A stretch of 64,000 nucleotides of DNA from Nordella sp. HKS 07. GTDB lineage: Bacteria > Pseudomonadota > Alphaproteobacteria > Rhizobiales > Aestuariivirgaceae. A model generated the notes under the pieces. It was given only the letters and a program-made list of their open reading frames with translations, was not told the DNA's origin and did not search any database. The stretch lies in the NCBI RefSeq assembly GCF_011046735.1, contig NZ_CP049258.1, positions 682,001 through 746,000 on the forward strand, written 5' to 3'. The translations under genes were made by a program, and so were the position numbers. Below, one piece after another: positions 57,140 to 64,000 of the stretch (within the stretch, counting starts at the first letter, position 1; each line of letters starts with the position of its first letter).

Positions 57140-57328
57140 ATGGACCTCGACGACATCCGTCCGCTCAAGAAACCCGACATCGTCATTGGCGAAGATCTGG
57201 CCCTGCTGTCGGTTGCCGAACTCGAACACCGCGTTCACCTTTTGGAAGCCGAGGTCGTCCGCATCCGTGAAGCCATTGCCGACAAGCAGTCGAGCAAGGC
57301 CGCCGCCGATGCGTTTTTCAGGAGCTGA
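57140..57328 (+). CDS. DUF1192 small protein
   Basis: A helical protein of 62 residues starting MDLDDIRPLKKPDIVIGEDL with the family segment LSVAELEHRVHLLEAEVVRI. The ATG at 57140 has GGGAG eight bases upstream. DUF1192 proteins are common next to rcdA in Alphaproteobacteria; their function is unknown. No terminator is seen before the candidate RNA that follows. Confidence 0.85.
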   Translation: MDLDDIRPLKKPDIVIGEDLALLSVAELEHRVHLLEAEVVRIREAIADKQSSKAAADAFFRS

Positions 57329-57404
57329 GCCGCGTTCAGACTCTTTTTGCGTTAAGCAACCGTATCGTTAACCAATCAGTAAGGGATTCGGTTGTATTTT
57401 TGTC

Positions 57405-57508
57405 AATGTAATCCAGTCATCTGGATTCTCCGAGTGGCTCCTGTCCACTCTGTTTGACGCCTCCCTGTTAGAACCTTTTAAGCCGCGCTTTGCGCGGCTT
57501 TTTTTTGG
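57405..57508 (+). ncRNA. Candidate trans-acting small RNA
   Basis: Three hairpins in a row. HP1: AATCCAG-TCAT-CTGGATT (57410-57427). HP2: GAGTGG/CCACTC with loop CTCCTGT (57432-57450). HP3: AGCCGCGC/GCGCGGCT (57481-57499) followed by eight T. The HP2 loop and the single-stranded CCTCCC at 57470-57475 are complementary to ribosome-binding sites, as in rhizobial small RNAs with CU-rich loops. A promoter cannot be fixed; TGTAAT at 57407 is only a loose match and lies within HP1. Confidence 0.5.
57481..57508 (+). terminator. Strong Rho-independent terminator
   Basis: Perfect eight-base arms, a three-base loop and an eight-base T-run. It lies 153 bases after the nearest gene, so it may belong to the small RNA candidate rather than to the DUF1192 gene. 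Confidence 0.9.
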
Positions 57509-57640
57509 CCCGCAAATTGCTCCGTGACGAGTGCCGGGCCATTTTCTGTGGATAGTGCCCGAAAATGACGCAAGTTTTAATGTTCCGTTAGCCCCTTCCG
57601 ATGAGGGTGAGACGGAGGAAGAACGAAAGAATCGATTCTC

Positions 57641-58180
57641 ATGACGGCGATAGGGGACAAATCAACGAATGACCGCGGCGAGAGCCTGGTCGACTTTCTG
57701 GCGCGCTTCACCGCGTCCGATCAGTTCGCTTCGATCTTCAAGGAAGGCATGGGCCTGGTCGAAGAGACCGCGAACTATCTCGACGGACCGGGCCGTCAGG
57801 ATGCCCGCCTCCTCGACCGCACCGGCGCCATTGCCTATGCGACTGAAAGCATGCGCCTGACGACGAGGCTCATGCAGCTCGCTTCCTGGCTTCTGTTGCA
57901 GCGCGCCGTCTCTGCCGGTGAAATCACGCTGGAGGATGCCTCCAAGGAAAAGCACCGCATCCATCTGTCCGAAATCGGCGCCGGCCATACCTTGACTGGC
58001 TTCGATCAGATCCCCGCCGCCTTGAAGGATCTCGTCGACCGCTCGCTCAGGTTGCATGAGCGCATTCAGAAGCTGGATGAAATGCTCTCAACCAAAGCGC
58101 GGTTCTCCCCGCCGCAGCCGAGCCCGGTGAGCCACCAGATGGACCGTCTGGCTGCTGTGTTCAAAGTGGCACGCCGCTGA
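57641..58180 (+). CDS. rcdA: RcdA (DUF1465), regulator of CtrA degradation
   Basis: A protein of 179 residues of the DUF1465 family. In Caulobacter RcdA is an adaptor that delivers CtrA to ClpXP at the swarmer-to-stalked transition. Family features are visible in RFTASDQFASIFKEGMGLVE, DRTGAIAYATESMRLTTRLM and LLLQRAVSAGEITLEDA. It is helical throughout with no membrane segment. It is the second cell-cycle regulator within 2.5 kb, after trcR. The role is inferred from homologues. Confidence 0.9.
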   Translation: MTAIGDKSTNDRGESLVDFLARFTASDQFASIFKEGMGLVEETANYLDGPGRQDARLLDRTGAIAYATESMRLTTRLMQLASWLLLQRAVSAGEITLEDASKEKHRIHLSEIGAGHTLTGFDQIPAALKDLVDRSLRLHERIQKLDEMLSTKARFSPPQPSPVSHQMDRLAAVFKVARR

Positions 58181-58283
58181 AACGCTTGCCGCTTCCATCT
58201 CTGCAGTCCGACAATGAGGACTCGAGTGTTTGCTTCGTTTCTAAAACAATGAGGAAAGCTCGGCTCCCGACCATATTCGGCGT

Positions 58284-58526
58284 TCAGACCTTCAACGGCC
58301 GGGCCGGGTAATCCAGCGTTAGTTCCAGCCGCCGGCCCTCGCCGCTGATCACCCAGCGCCGCCGCAGGATCACGAAGTCATGCGGCATCTCCTCGCGTTC
58401 GAGAGATACGATATCTCCCGGAAGGCAGTCGTCGTCGAGGCCGAGCTTTGTCACTTCCTTCATGATCCCATGGCCGTCCGCATAGCGCCTGGCGCTATCG
58501 GTCAGTGCGATGATGCATTTGCGCAT
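58284..58526 (-). CDS. Hypothetical protein, 80 residues
   Basis: MRKCIIALTDSARRYADGHG followed by a beta-rich C-terminal part (VILRRRWVISGEGRRLELTL). I do not recognise the family. GAGGAG lies five bases before the ATG. It is divergent from the DUF2165 gene and looks like a real gene in composition. Confidence 0.55.
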   Translation of the reverse strand: MRKCIIALTDSARRYADGHGIMKEVTKLGLDDDCLPGDIVSLEREEMPHDFVILRRRWVISGEGRRLELTLDYPARPLKV

Positions 58527-58618
58527 GGGGGCTCCTCACGGCTCAACCGGATTATCTCATGGCGATGCGTACCCGCTCTAGTTAAAATGGCGCAATCGCA
58601 TTCGGGGGAGATTCGATT

Positions 58619-59116
58619 ATGACCGTCCGTCTGTCCAAAATCATCATGTGCCTGTGCCTGGCGGCTTTCGCCTTCATGGTGACGTTCGGCAACATCACCG
58701 ATTTCGGCTCGAACTTCGCTTTCGTCCAGCATGTGCTCAACATGGACACAACTTTCCCGGGCAACAAGCTGATGTACCGTGCCATCACCAATGAGAGTCT
58801 CTGGCATGTGGCCTATTGGTTCATCATCCTGGGCGAAGGCCTGACTTTCATCCTGTTCCTCATCGGCGCCTGGCACCTCTGGAAGGCGCGCCACGCGACC
58901 GGCGCCGAGTTCAACAAGGCCAAGCGGTTCGCCGTCATCGGCGCCACGATGGGCTTCCTCGTCTGGTTCTTCGGCTTCATGGTGGTGGGCGGCGAATGGT
59001 TTGCCATGTGGCAGTCGCAGACCTGGAACGGCCAGGAGGCTGCCTTCAAATTCTACGTCGCCATCATCGGCGTGCTGATCTATCTCAACCAGCCCGACGG
59101 GGATCTCAGTCGCTAG
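58619..59116 (+). CDS. DUF2165 membrane protein
   Basis: A protein of 165 residues with four hydrophobic helices, of the DUF2165 family of small inner-membrane proteins of unknown function. The typical motifs are NITDFGSNFAFVQHVLNMDTT and NESLWHVAYWFIILGE. GGGGGAG lies upstream of the ATG. Its end overlaps the convergent SelW-like gene by 11 bases. Confidence 0.88.
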   Translation: MTVRLSKIIMCLCLAAFAFMVTFGNITDFGSNFAFVQHVLNMDTTFPGNKLMYRAITNESLWHVAYWFIILGEGLTFILFLIGAWHLWKARHATGAEFNKAKRFAVIGATMGFLVWFFGFMVVGGEWFAMWQSQTWNGQEAAFKFYVAIIGVLIYLNQPDGDLSR

Positions 59117-59408
59117 CAAGGCCTGCGCGGTCGGTGTGACCGAGATCGCGCTCCGGAGCGATCCGGTCGCGCACCAGCTGCTTGAGCGTCTTGACGTCTG
59201 GAAAGCCGCCGTCCCGCTTACGATCCCAGATCACTTCGTCGCCGCAGGCGATCTGGAAAATGCCGCCCGTACCCGGAACGAGGGCGACCTCGCCGAGTTC
59301 GGTGGAGAAGGTCGAGAGCAGTTCCTGCGCCATCCAGGCCGCCCGGAGAAGCCATTGGCACTGGGTGCAATAGGTGATGGCGATGCGGTCCCTGGTGTCC
59401 TGCGGCAT
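59106..59408 (-). CDS. SelW/Rdx-family redox protein
   Basis: A thioredoxin-fold protein of 100 residues with the N-terminal ITYCTQCQWLLRAAW, where CxxC replaces the selenocysteine pair of SelW. This suggests a thiol-disulfide role. The ATG at 59408 has AGGACAGG upstream. The rpmE terminator ends just before it, so it may have its own start or depend on readthrough. Partner and substrate are unknown. Confidence 0.88.
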   Translation of the reverse strand: MPQDTRDRIAITYCTQCQWLLRAAWMAQELLSTFSTELGEVALVPGTGGIFQIACGDEVIWDRKRDGGFPDVKTLKQLVRDRIAPERDLGHTDRAGLASD

Positions 59409-59428
59409 GTCCTGTCCTCCCAAACACA

Positions 59429-59452
59429 AAACCCGGCGCGAGGGCCGGGTTT
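59429..59452 (-). terminator. Terminator of rpmE
   Basis: Arms aacccggc/gccgggtt around six bases, followed on the minus strand by tTTGTGTTT. It lies about 26 bases past the rpmE stop and 21 bases before the SelW-like start. Confidence 0.75.
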
Positions 59453-59477
59453 ATAGCGTAAAGGCGGAATTTCGGGC

Positions 59478-59699
59478 TTACTTGTTGAGGAAGCCGAACT
59501 TCTGCTTGAACTTGCTGACGCGGCCGCCGCGGTCGATGAGCGTCTGCTGACCGCCGGTCCAGGCCGGATGCGACTTCGGATCGATGTCGAGATTGAGCGT
59601 GTCGCCTTCCTTGCCGTAGGTCGAGCGCGTCTGGAACTTGCTGCCGTCGGTCATGACCACATTGATCGTGTGGTAATTGGGATGGATGTCTTTCTTCAT
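59478..59699 (-). CDS. rpmE: 50S ribosomal protein L31
   Basis: A protein of 73 residues, [20 protein letters not shown] to [16 protein letters not shown]. It lacks the CxxC zinc ligands, which is the common alphaproteobacterial form. A clean terminator follows. The ABC exporter gene is divergent. Confidence 0.96.
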   Translation of the reverse strand: MKKDIHPNYHTINVVMTDGSKFQTRSTYGKEGDTLNLDIDPKSHPAWTGGQQTLIDRGGRVSKFKQKFGFLNK

Positions 59700-59851
59700 G
59701 GCGTAAACTCTCTTGGCGGCGCGCCCGGGCGCCCGGAAAACTGCAAATTCAAGGGGCTTCGGGCGGCGTCTATACAGGAGGGGGACCCTGCACGCAAGTG
59801 CGGCGGCTTGGCCCCTTTTTAGGGCGGTCCGGGTGGTCTAACTGGAGCGGA

Positions 59852-61642
59852 ATGGCTCGTTCAACCCAAGATACCACCCCGGCCCGGCCTGCCGGCAAGA
59901 GCCTGAAGCCGCTCCGCCGCTTCCTCCCTCTGCTCACGGCCTATCGCCTGCCTGTCGCCTTGGCCTTCCTGGCCCTGGTGGTCGCGGCTTTGGCCACCCT
60001 CAGTGTGCCCTTGGCGGTGCGCCGGGTCATCGACCATGGCTTCTCGGCCGAGGGCAACCTCCTCATCAACCGGTATTTCGCGGTGATGCTGGCGGTGGTT
60101 GCCGTCCTGGCGCTCGCCTCCGCCGCCCGCTTTTATCTCGTCACCTGGCTCGGCGAGCGCATCGTCGCCGATACACGTGATCTCCTGTTCAAGCACCTGC
60201 TCGATCTGAGTCCGGCTTTCTATGAGGCGAACCGCTCGGGCGAGATCGTCTCGCGCCTGACCGCCGACACTACCCAGATCAAATCGGCTTTCTCGACCTC
60301 GGCTTCGGTCGCGCTGCGCAATCTGGTGATGCTGATCGGTGCCGCCGTGATGATGGTGGTGACGAGTCCCAAACTGTCGGGGCTCGTGCTCCTGGCCATT
60401 CCCCTGATCGTGCTGCCGCTCATCTTCTTCGGCCGGCGGGTGCGCGCGCTGTCACGCGAGGCGCAGGACACGCTTGCTCATTCTGCGGCTTACGCTCAGG
60501 AGCGCCTGCTGGCGATGACGGCCGTCCAGTCCTTCGTCCAGGAATTGACCGCCATCACGGCCTTCAAGGACGCCACTGCTGTCGCTTTCGAGGCCTCGGC
60601 CAAGCGCACCCGTGCCCGCGCGTTCTTGACCGCCGCTATCATCTTCCTCTCGCTCGGCTCGGTCACGGCGGTGCTCTGGTATGGCGCCCGCGAGGTCATT
60701 TCCGGCGCCATGTCGGCGGGCTCGCTCAGCCAGTTCGTGCTCTATGCGGTTCTCGCCGCCAGCGCGCTCGGCGAGCTGTCGCAGGTCTGGGGTGAGGTTC
60801 AGCTCGCTTCGGGCGCGGCCGAGCGCATTGCCGAGCTTCTCGACGAGAAGCCAGCCATCGCCGCCCCGCCTTCGCCGGTGCCCCTGCCCTCGCCCGCCAG
60901 GGGCGAGATCGTCTTCGACAAGGTGAGCTTCCATTATCCGACCCGGCCCGACGGGCCGGCGCTCGACGACGTCAGCTTCTCCGTGGCCAAGGGCGAGACT
61001 GTGGCGCTCGTCGGTCCCTCAGGAGCGGGCAAATCCACGATCTTCGCGTTGCTTCAGCGCTTCTACGACCCGCAAGCGGGCCGTATTCTGGTCGATGGCG
61101 TCGATGTCCGCGAGGCCGATCCGCGCGCGGTCAGATCGCGCATCGCGGTGGTGCCGCAGGAAACGGTTATCTTTTCGGGCTCCGTCCTCGACAATATCCG
61201 CTTCGGCCGGCCCGAAGCCTCGCTGGCTGAGATAAAGGCGGCGGCCCGCGCCGCCCACATCGAGGAATTCGCCGAAAAGCTGCCCGAAGGCTACGACACT
61301 CAGGTCGGTGAACGCGGCATCACTTTGTCGGGCGGCCAGCGCCAACGTATCGCCATCGGTCGTGCGATCCTGCGCGACGCGCCGATCCTCTTGCTCGATG
61401 AAGCGACGAGCGCGCTCGATGCCGAAAGCGAGGCGCTGATCCAGGAGGCGATCTCGGAACTCACCCGGCACCGCACGACTTTGGTGATCGCCCATCGTCT
61501 GGCGACGGTGAGGAATGCCGGGCGCATTCTCGTCCTCGATGAGGGCCGGATCGTCGCCGAGGGCCAGCATGGCGAGCTCGCCCAATCCAACCCGCTTTAT
61601 TCGCGCCTGGCCAAGCTCCAGTTCAGCGCCCAGTCCGCCTGA
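59852..61642 (+). CDS. ABC transporter, fused permease and ATPase (MsbA-like)
   Basis: Half-transporter of 596 residues. Six membrane helices occupy about residues 35-310 ([20 protein letters not shown] onward). The ATPase domain has Walker [11 protein letters not shown] (about 380), the signature [15 protein letters not shown], Walker [13 protein letters not shown] and the switch His in VIAHRL. It functions as a homodimeric exporter; lipid A, a lipid or a peptide are possible substrates. The ATG at 59852 is preceded by GGAG. It is divergent from rpmE. Confidence 0.92.
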   Translation: MARSTQDTTPARPAGKSLKPLRRFLPLLTAYRLPVALAFLALVVAALATLSVPLAVRRVIDHGFSAEGNLLINRYFAVMLAVVAVLALASAARFYLVTWLGERIVADTRDLLFKHLLDLSPAFYEANRSGEIVSRLTADTTQIKSAFSTSASVALRNLVMLIGAAVMMVVTSPKLSGLVLLAIPLIVLPLIFFGRRVRALSREAQDTLAHSAAYAQERLLAMTAVQSFVQELTAITAFKDATAVAFEASAKRTRARAFLTAAIIFLSLGSVTAVLWYGAREVISGAMSAGSLSQFVLYAVLAASALGELSQVWGEVQLASGAAERIAELLDEKPAIAAPPSPVPLPSPARGEIVFDKVSFHYPTRPDGPALDDVSFSVAKGETVALVGPSGAGKSTIFALLQRFYDPQAGRILVDGVDVREADPRAVRSRIAVVPQETVIFSGSVLDNIRFGRPEASLAEIKAAARAAHIEEFAEKLPEGYDTQVGERGITLSGGQRQRIAIGRAILRDAPILLLDEATSALDAESEALIQEAISELTRHRTTLVIAHRLATVRNAGRILVLDEGRIVAEGQHGELAQSNPLYSRLAKLQFSAQSA

Positions 61643-61667
61643 TTTGAGACAGGTTTAGACCGGGTGC

Positions 61668-62696
61668 TCAACGTTCGGTGAGCTTGAGCTCGATGCGGCG
61701 GTTGCGCATCTTGGCATCCTCGGTATCGTCCGGGTCGAGCGGCTGGAATTCGCCAAAGCCCGCCGCCACCAGATGCTTAGGGTTTACGCCCTGCTGGATG
61801 AGGTAGTTGACGACAGCGATGGCGCGCGCCGCGGACAGTTCCCAGTTCGACTTGAACGTCGTCTGGATCGGATCGGTGTCGGTATGGCCGTCGACGCGCA
61901 GCACCCAGGCGATGTCGGGCGGGATCTCGGCCTCAAGCTCCTTGATCGCGGTGGCGAGCTTTTCCATTTCGACGAGACCGGCCGGATTGATCACCGCCGA
62001 GCCTTTCGGGAACAGCACTTCCGACTGAAAGACGAAGCGGTCGCCGACCACCAGTATGTCTGAACGCTGGCTGAGAATCTTACGCAAGCGCCCAAAGAAC
62101 TCGGAGCGATAGCGCGTCAGCTCCTGCACCCGTTGCGCCAACGCCGAATTGAGCCTCTTGCCGAGATCGATGATCTGGGCCTGGTCCGTGCGTGAGCGCG
62201 ATTCGGCATCGGAGAGGAGACCCGAAAGCGCCGCGATCTGCCGGCGGAGCGCGGCAAGCTGCTGGTTCAGCAATTCGACCTTGGCCAAAGCATCGGCGGA
62301 GAGCTGCTTTTCCTGGTCCAGCGCGGTGCGCAGGCCTGAGATGGTCGAGCCTGTGCTCTCACCCTTGGAGGCCTCGCCTTCGAGCTGAAGCGCCAGATTG
62401 GTCGATTTGGCCTTTTCGGCATTGAGATCGTCGCCCAGCGTCGCGAGATTGAGCTCAAGCTCGGCCTTGGCCGATTTCTCCAGCGCCAGCAACTGGGTCA
62501 GCTCTGCGATCTGCGAGCGCAATTGCCCAAGCGCGCTGTCCTGCCCCGAGATTTCGCGCGCCAGCAGGAACTGCGCCACGATGAAGACCGACAGGAGGAA
62601 GGTGATGACGAGCAGGAGCTGCGCCATCGCGTCGACGAAGCCCGGCCAATATGGCGCATCGTCATGACGCCTTCGCCGGGAAAGGGCTTGCGCCAT
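61668..62696 (-). CDS. MotB/OmpA-like inner-membrane protein
   Basis: A protein of 342 residues. One N-terminal helix (MAQLLLVITFLLSVFIVAQFLL, residues about 24-46) is followed by a coiled coil (about 50-190) and a C-terminal OmpA/MotB peptidoglycan-binding domain (WVLRVDGHTDTDPIQTTFKSNWELSAARA). The short N-terminal segment PYWPGFVDAM has the Asp expected of proton-channel partners. It forms a pair with the MotA/TolQ-like gene upstream (three-base gap). No flagellar genes are in the window, so a stator for another process is likelier. Confidence 0.88.
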   Translation of the reverse strand: MAQALSRRRRHDDAPYWPGFVDAMAQLLLVITFLLSVFIVAQFLLAREISGQDSALGQLRSQIAELTQLLALEKSAKAELELNLATLGDDLNAEKAKSTNLALQLEGEASKGESTGSTISGLRTALDQEKQLSADALAKVELLNQQLAALRRQIAALSGLLSDAESRSRTDQAQIIDLGKRLNSALAQRVQELTRYRSEFFGRLRKILSQRSDILVVGDRFVFQSEVLFPKGSAVINPAGLVEMEKLATAIKELEAEIPPDIAWVLRVDGHTDTDPIQTTFKSNWELSAARAIAVVNYLIQQGVNPKHLVAAGFGEFQPLDPDDTEDAKMRNRRIELKLTER

Positions 62697-62699
62697 AGC

Positions 62700-63815
62700 C
62701 TATTCGTCCTCTACCGCGGCGGCGGTGCCGAACCGGCTCACCGGGCCTTGCGGTGGCTGCTTGGCGGTGCGCAGGATGAGCTTCTGCATCTCGTTCTGCT
62801 GGACCTGCTGGGCCTGGGCCCATTGCCGCACGATCTTCTGCTCCTCGCGCATCTGCTGCACCAGGCTCGCCACCGCGTCGGCGAGCTTCTCCATCGATTC
62901 GCCGTCCTGGGGAGAGAGCGTCGGCAAGCCCGGGGCGGAGAAGGATGAGGCAGGGGAGACGGCAGCGGGCGCCGACGACACCGGCTCGGCGGCAAGCGCC
63001 TCGTCAAGCGTCTGGTTGATGCGCTCGATGCCCTTCTGCAGGCCGGCCATGTCGAGCCTCAGATAGTGCGGCACGGTGAGGGTGCCGCTTTCACCCGCCT
63101 GGATATCGGTGATGGTGGAAAGCCAGTCTTCCAGGTCGTTGTAGAAGCGGTTCTGCGCCTGGCTGGCCTGCAATTCGAGGAAGCCCAGGATCAGCGAGCC
63201 GGCGAGGCCGAAGAGCGAGGACGAAAAGGCGAGGCCCATGCCCGATAGCGGCGCCTCGAGGCCGGTCTTGAGCTCCTCGAAGACGGTGGCCGACTGGGCC
63301 GAGGAGACATCGAGCGCCCGGATCGCGTCGCCGACCGAAGTGACGGTCTCGAGCAGGCCCCAGAAGGTGCCGAGCAGGCCGAGGAAAATCAGCAGGCCGA
63401 CCATGTAACGCGAGATGTCGCGGGCCTCGTCGAGGCGGGAGGCGATCGAATCGAGCAACGAGCGCATCGACAGGGGCGACAGCACGGTGCGGTTGGGCCG
63501 GTCGCGGAACAGCGTCGCCATCGGTCCCAGCAGCCGTGGCGTGTGAGTCGTCTCATGGGCCGGGTCGCTGATCTTGAAGCCGTTGACCCAGTTGATCTCC
63601 GGCCACAGCCGCAAGACAATGCGGAAGGAGTAGCCAACACCCAGAAGGAGGGCGCCGATAATCACCCCATTAAGGCCCGGATTGGCCATAAAGGCCCGCT
63701 GCATATGGGGAAAAAGCACGACCGCGAGGATGGTGACGACCAGCATGAACACCGTCATGCGGACGAGGTAGACTTTCGGGAGTTCGAGGACGGTATGCTC
63801 TTTGGCGTCGGTCAT
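62700..63815 (-). CDS. MotA/TolQ/ExbB-like inner-membrane protein
   Basis: A protein of 371 residues with three or four membrane helices: two near residues 18-65 and a pair at about 138-158 and 200-222 (VGLLIFLGLLGTFWGLLETVT, GMGLAFSSSLFGLAGSLILGF). The last two are the conserved MotA/TolQ-type channel helices. The C-terminal part is Gln-rich and coiled. It is paired with the OmpA-domain partner at 61668, like MotA/MotB or ExbB/ExbD. Function is unknown; energy coupling to the cell wall is inferred. Confidence 0.86.
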   Translation of the reverse strand: MTDAKEHTVLELPKVYLVRMTVFMLVVTILAVVLFPHMQRAFMANPGLNGVIIGALLLGVGYSFRIVLRLWPEINWVNGFKISDPAHETTHTPRLLGPMATLFRDRPNRTVLSPLSMRSLLDSIASRLDEARDISRYMVGLLIFLGLLGTFWGLLETVTSVGDAIRALDVSSAQSATVFEELKTGLEAPLSGMGLAFSSSLFGLAGSLILGFLELQASQAQNRFYNDLEDWLSTITDIQAGESGTLTVPHYLRLDMAGLQKGIERINQTLDEALAAEPVSSAPAAVSPASSFSAPGLPTLSPQDGESMEKLADAVASLVQQMREEQKIVRQWAQAQQVQQNEMQKLILRTAKQPPQGPVSRFGTAAAVEDE

Positions 63816-63968
63816 GGGCGGCTTGGGAACCTCAGGGCGCGGTAAATGACTGTAAATCTAGACGATTGCGTGGCGGGTTAACAGCGCGACCGTAAAGCTT
63901 ATCCGGCGTCTCCTGAATTTCCGGACAGGGATCACCTATGTTCGCTGGCGTGGAAAGAGGGGGAGCTC

Positions 63969-64000
63969 ATGACCCTGTTGCCTTGGTTCGCATCTCCAGA
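63969..64000 (+). CDS. Start of an unidentified gene, cut by the window end
   Basis: An ATG at 63969 with GGGGGAG three bases before it begins MTLLPWFASP. A second open frame from 63938 cannot be excluded. Too short to identify. Confidence 0.35.
   Translation, partial: MTLLPWFASP

Larger units (their letters stand above)
57329..57640. other. Gap between the DUF1192 gene and rcdA with an orphan terminator
   Basis: 312 bases. The first half is AT-rich and could hold a promoter. The second half contains three hairpins ending in a textbook terminator, described separately as a small-RNA candidate. The rest up to 57640 is the rcdA leader with no clear signal. Confidence 0.5.

Noticed and set aside
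61668-63815. The MotA/MotB-like pair as part of a Zorya anti-phage system.
   Set aside because: No ZorC, ZorD or ZorE helicase/nuclease gene lies next to it within the window, and the surroundings are housekeeping genes. The window ends 185 bases after the pair, so the far side is unseen.

Overview
The window is 64 kb of GC-rich bacterial chromosome from an alphaproteobacterium, most likely of the Hyphomicrobiales (Rhizobiales). The evidence is the gene order ruvC-ruvA-ruvB-ybgC-tolQRAB-pal-cpoB-tilS-ftsH-folP-glmM, the alphaproteobacterial cell-cycle genes trcR (DUF1013) and rcdA (DUF1465), zapA with a DUF4164 gene, two small Opa/Omp25-type outer-membrane beta-barrel genes, and 115-bp palindromic repeats of a kind common in rhizobial genomes. 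The genus cannot be fixed from the sequence. Nearly everything is chromosomal housekeeping. I see no transposase, phage, integrase, tRNA, rRNA operon or CRISPR array.

Layout. 0-6 kb: an FtsH paralogue, a small hypothetical gene, an outer-membrane protein, a LAS-type metallopeptidase with a 38-residue membrane ORF, and purA. 6-15 kb: a small membrane protein, MuiA, serine synthesis (serC-serA behind a structured leader), a second outer-membrane protein, a drug/metabolite exporter and glmM. 15-30 kb: a long minus-strand block covering folP, ftsH, tilS, cpoB, two tandem pal genes, tolB-A-R-Q, ybgC, ruvB, a membrane protein, ruvA, a VapC/Phd toxin-antitoxin pair and ruvC. This couples cell-envelope constriction (Tol-Pal) with Holliday-junction repair. 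The toxin stop codon overlaps the ruvA start codon.

30-45 kb: yebC, a YmdB-type phosphoesterase, 5-formyl-THF cyclo-ligase, a structured non-coding gap, a divergent BKACE/CGNR-regulator pair, zapA and a DUF4164 gene; then plus-strand carbon metabolism (tkt, pgk, fba without gap), an internally duplicated bicupin, purEK, rpsU and suhB. 45-55 kb: a propionyl-CoA-synthetase-like ligase, a cupin, a matrixin-like secreted protease, an MFS exporter, two SDRs with a GNAT, an AraC regulator and a divergent PadR/GyrI pair. 55-64 kb: an SDR coupled to trcR, a quinone oxidoreductase, a DUF1192 gene, a candidate small RNA with its own terminator, rcdA, small membrane and redox proteins, rpmE, an ABC exporter, and a MotA/MotB-like inner-membrane pair.

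Worth a second look: the candidate small RNA at about 57.41-57.51 kb with a CUCCU-containing hairpin loop; the toxin-antitoxin module inside the ruv operon; the three 115-bp double-hairpin repeats, one of which supplies the stop codon of a DUF465 gene; the pal duplication with an internal terminator; the operator-like palindromes between divergent genes at 12.4, 34.4 and 53.3 kb; and the folded non-coding segment at 33.48-33.59 kb.
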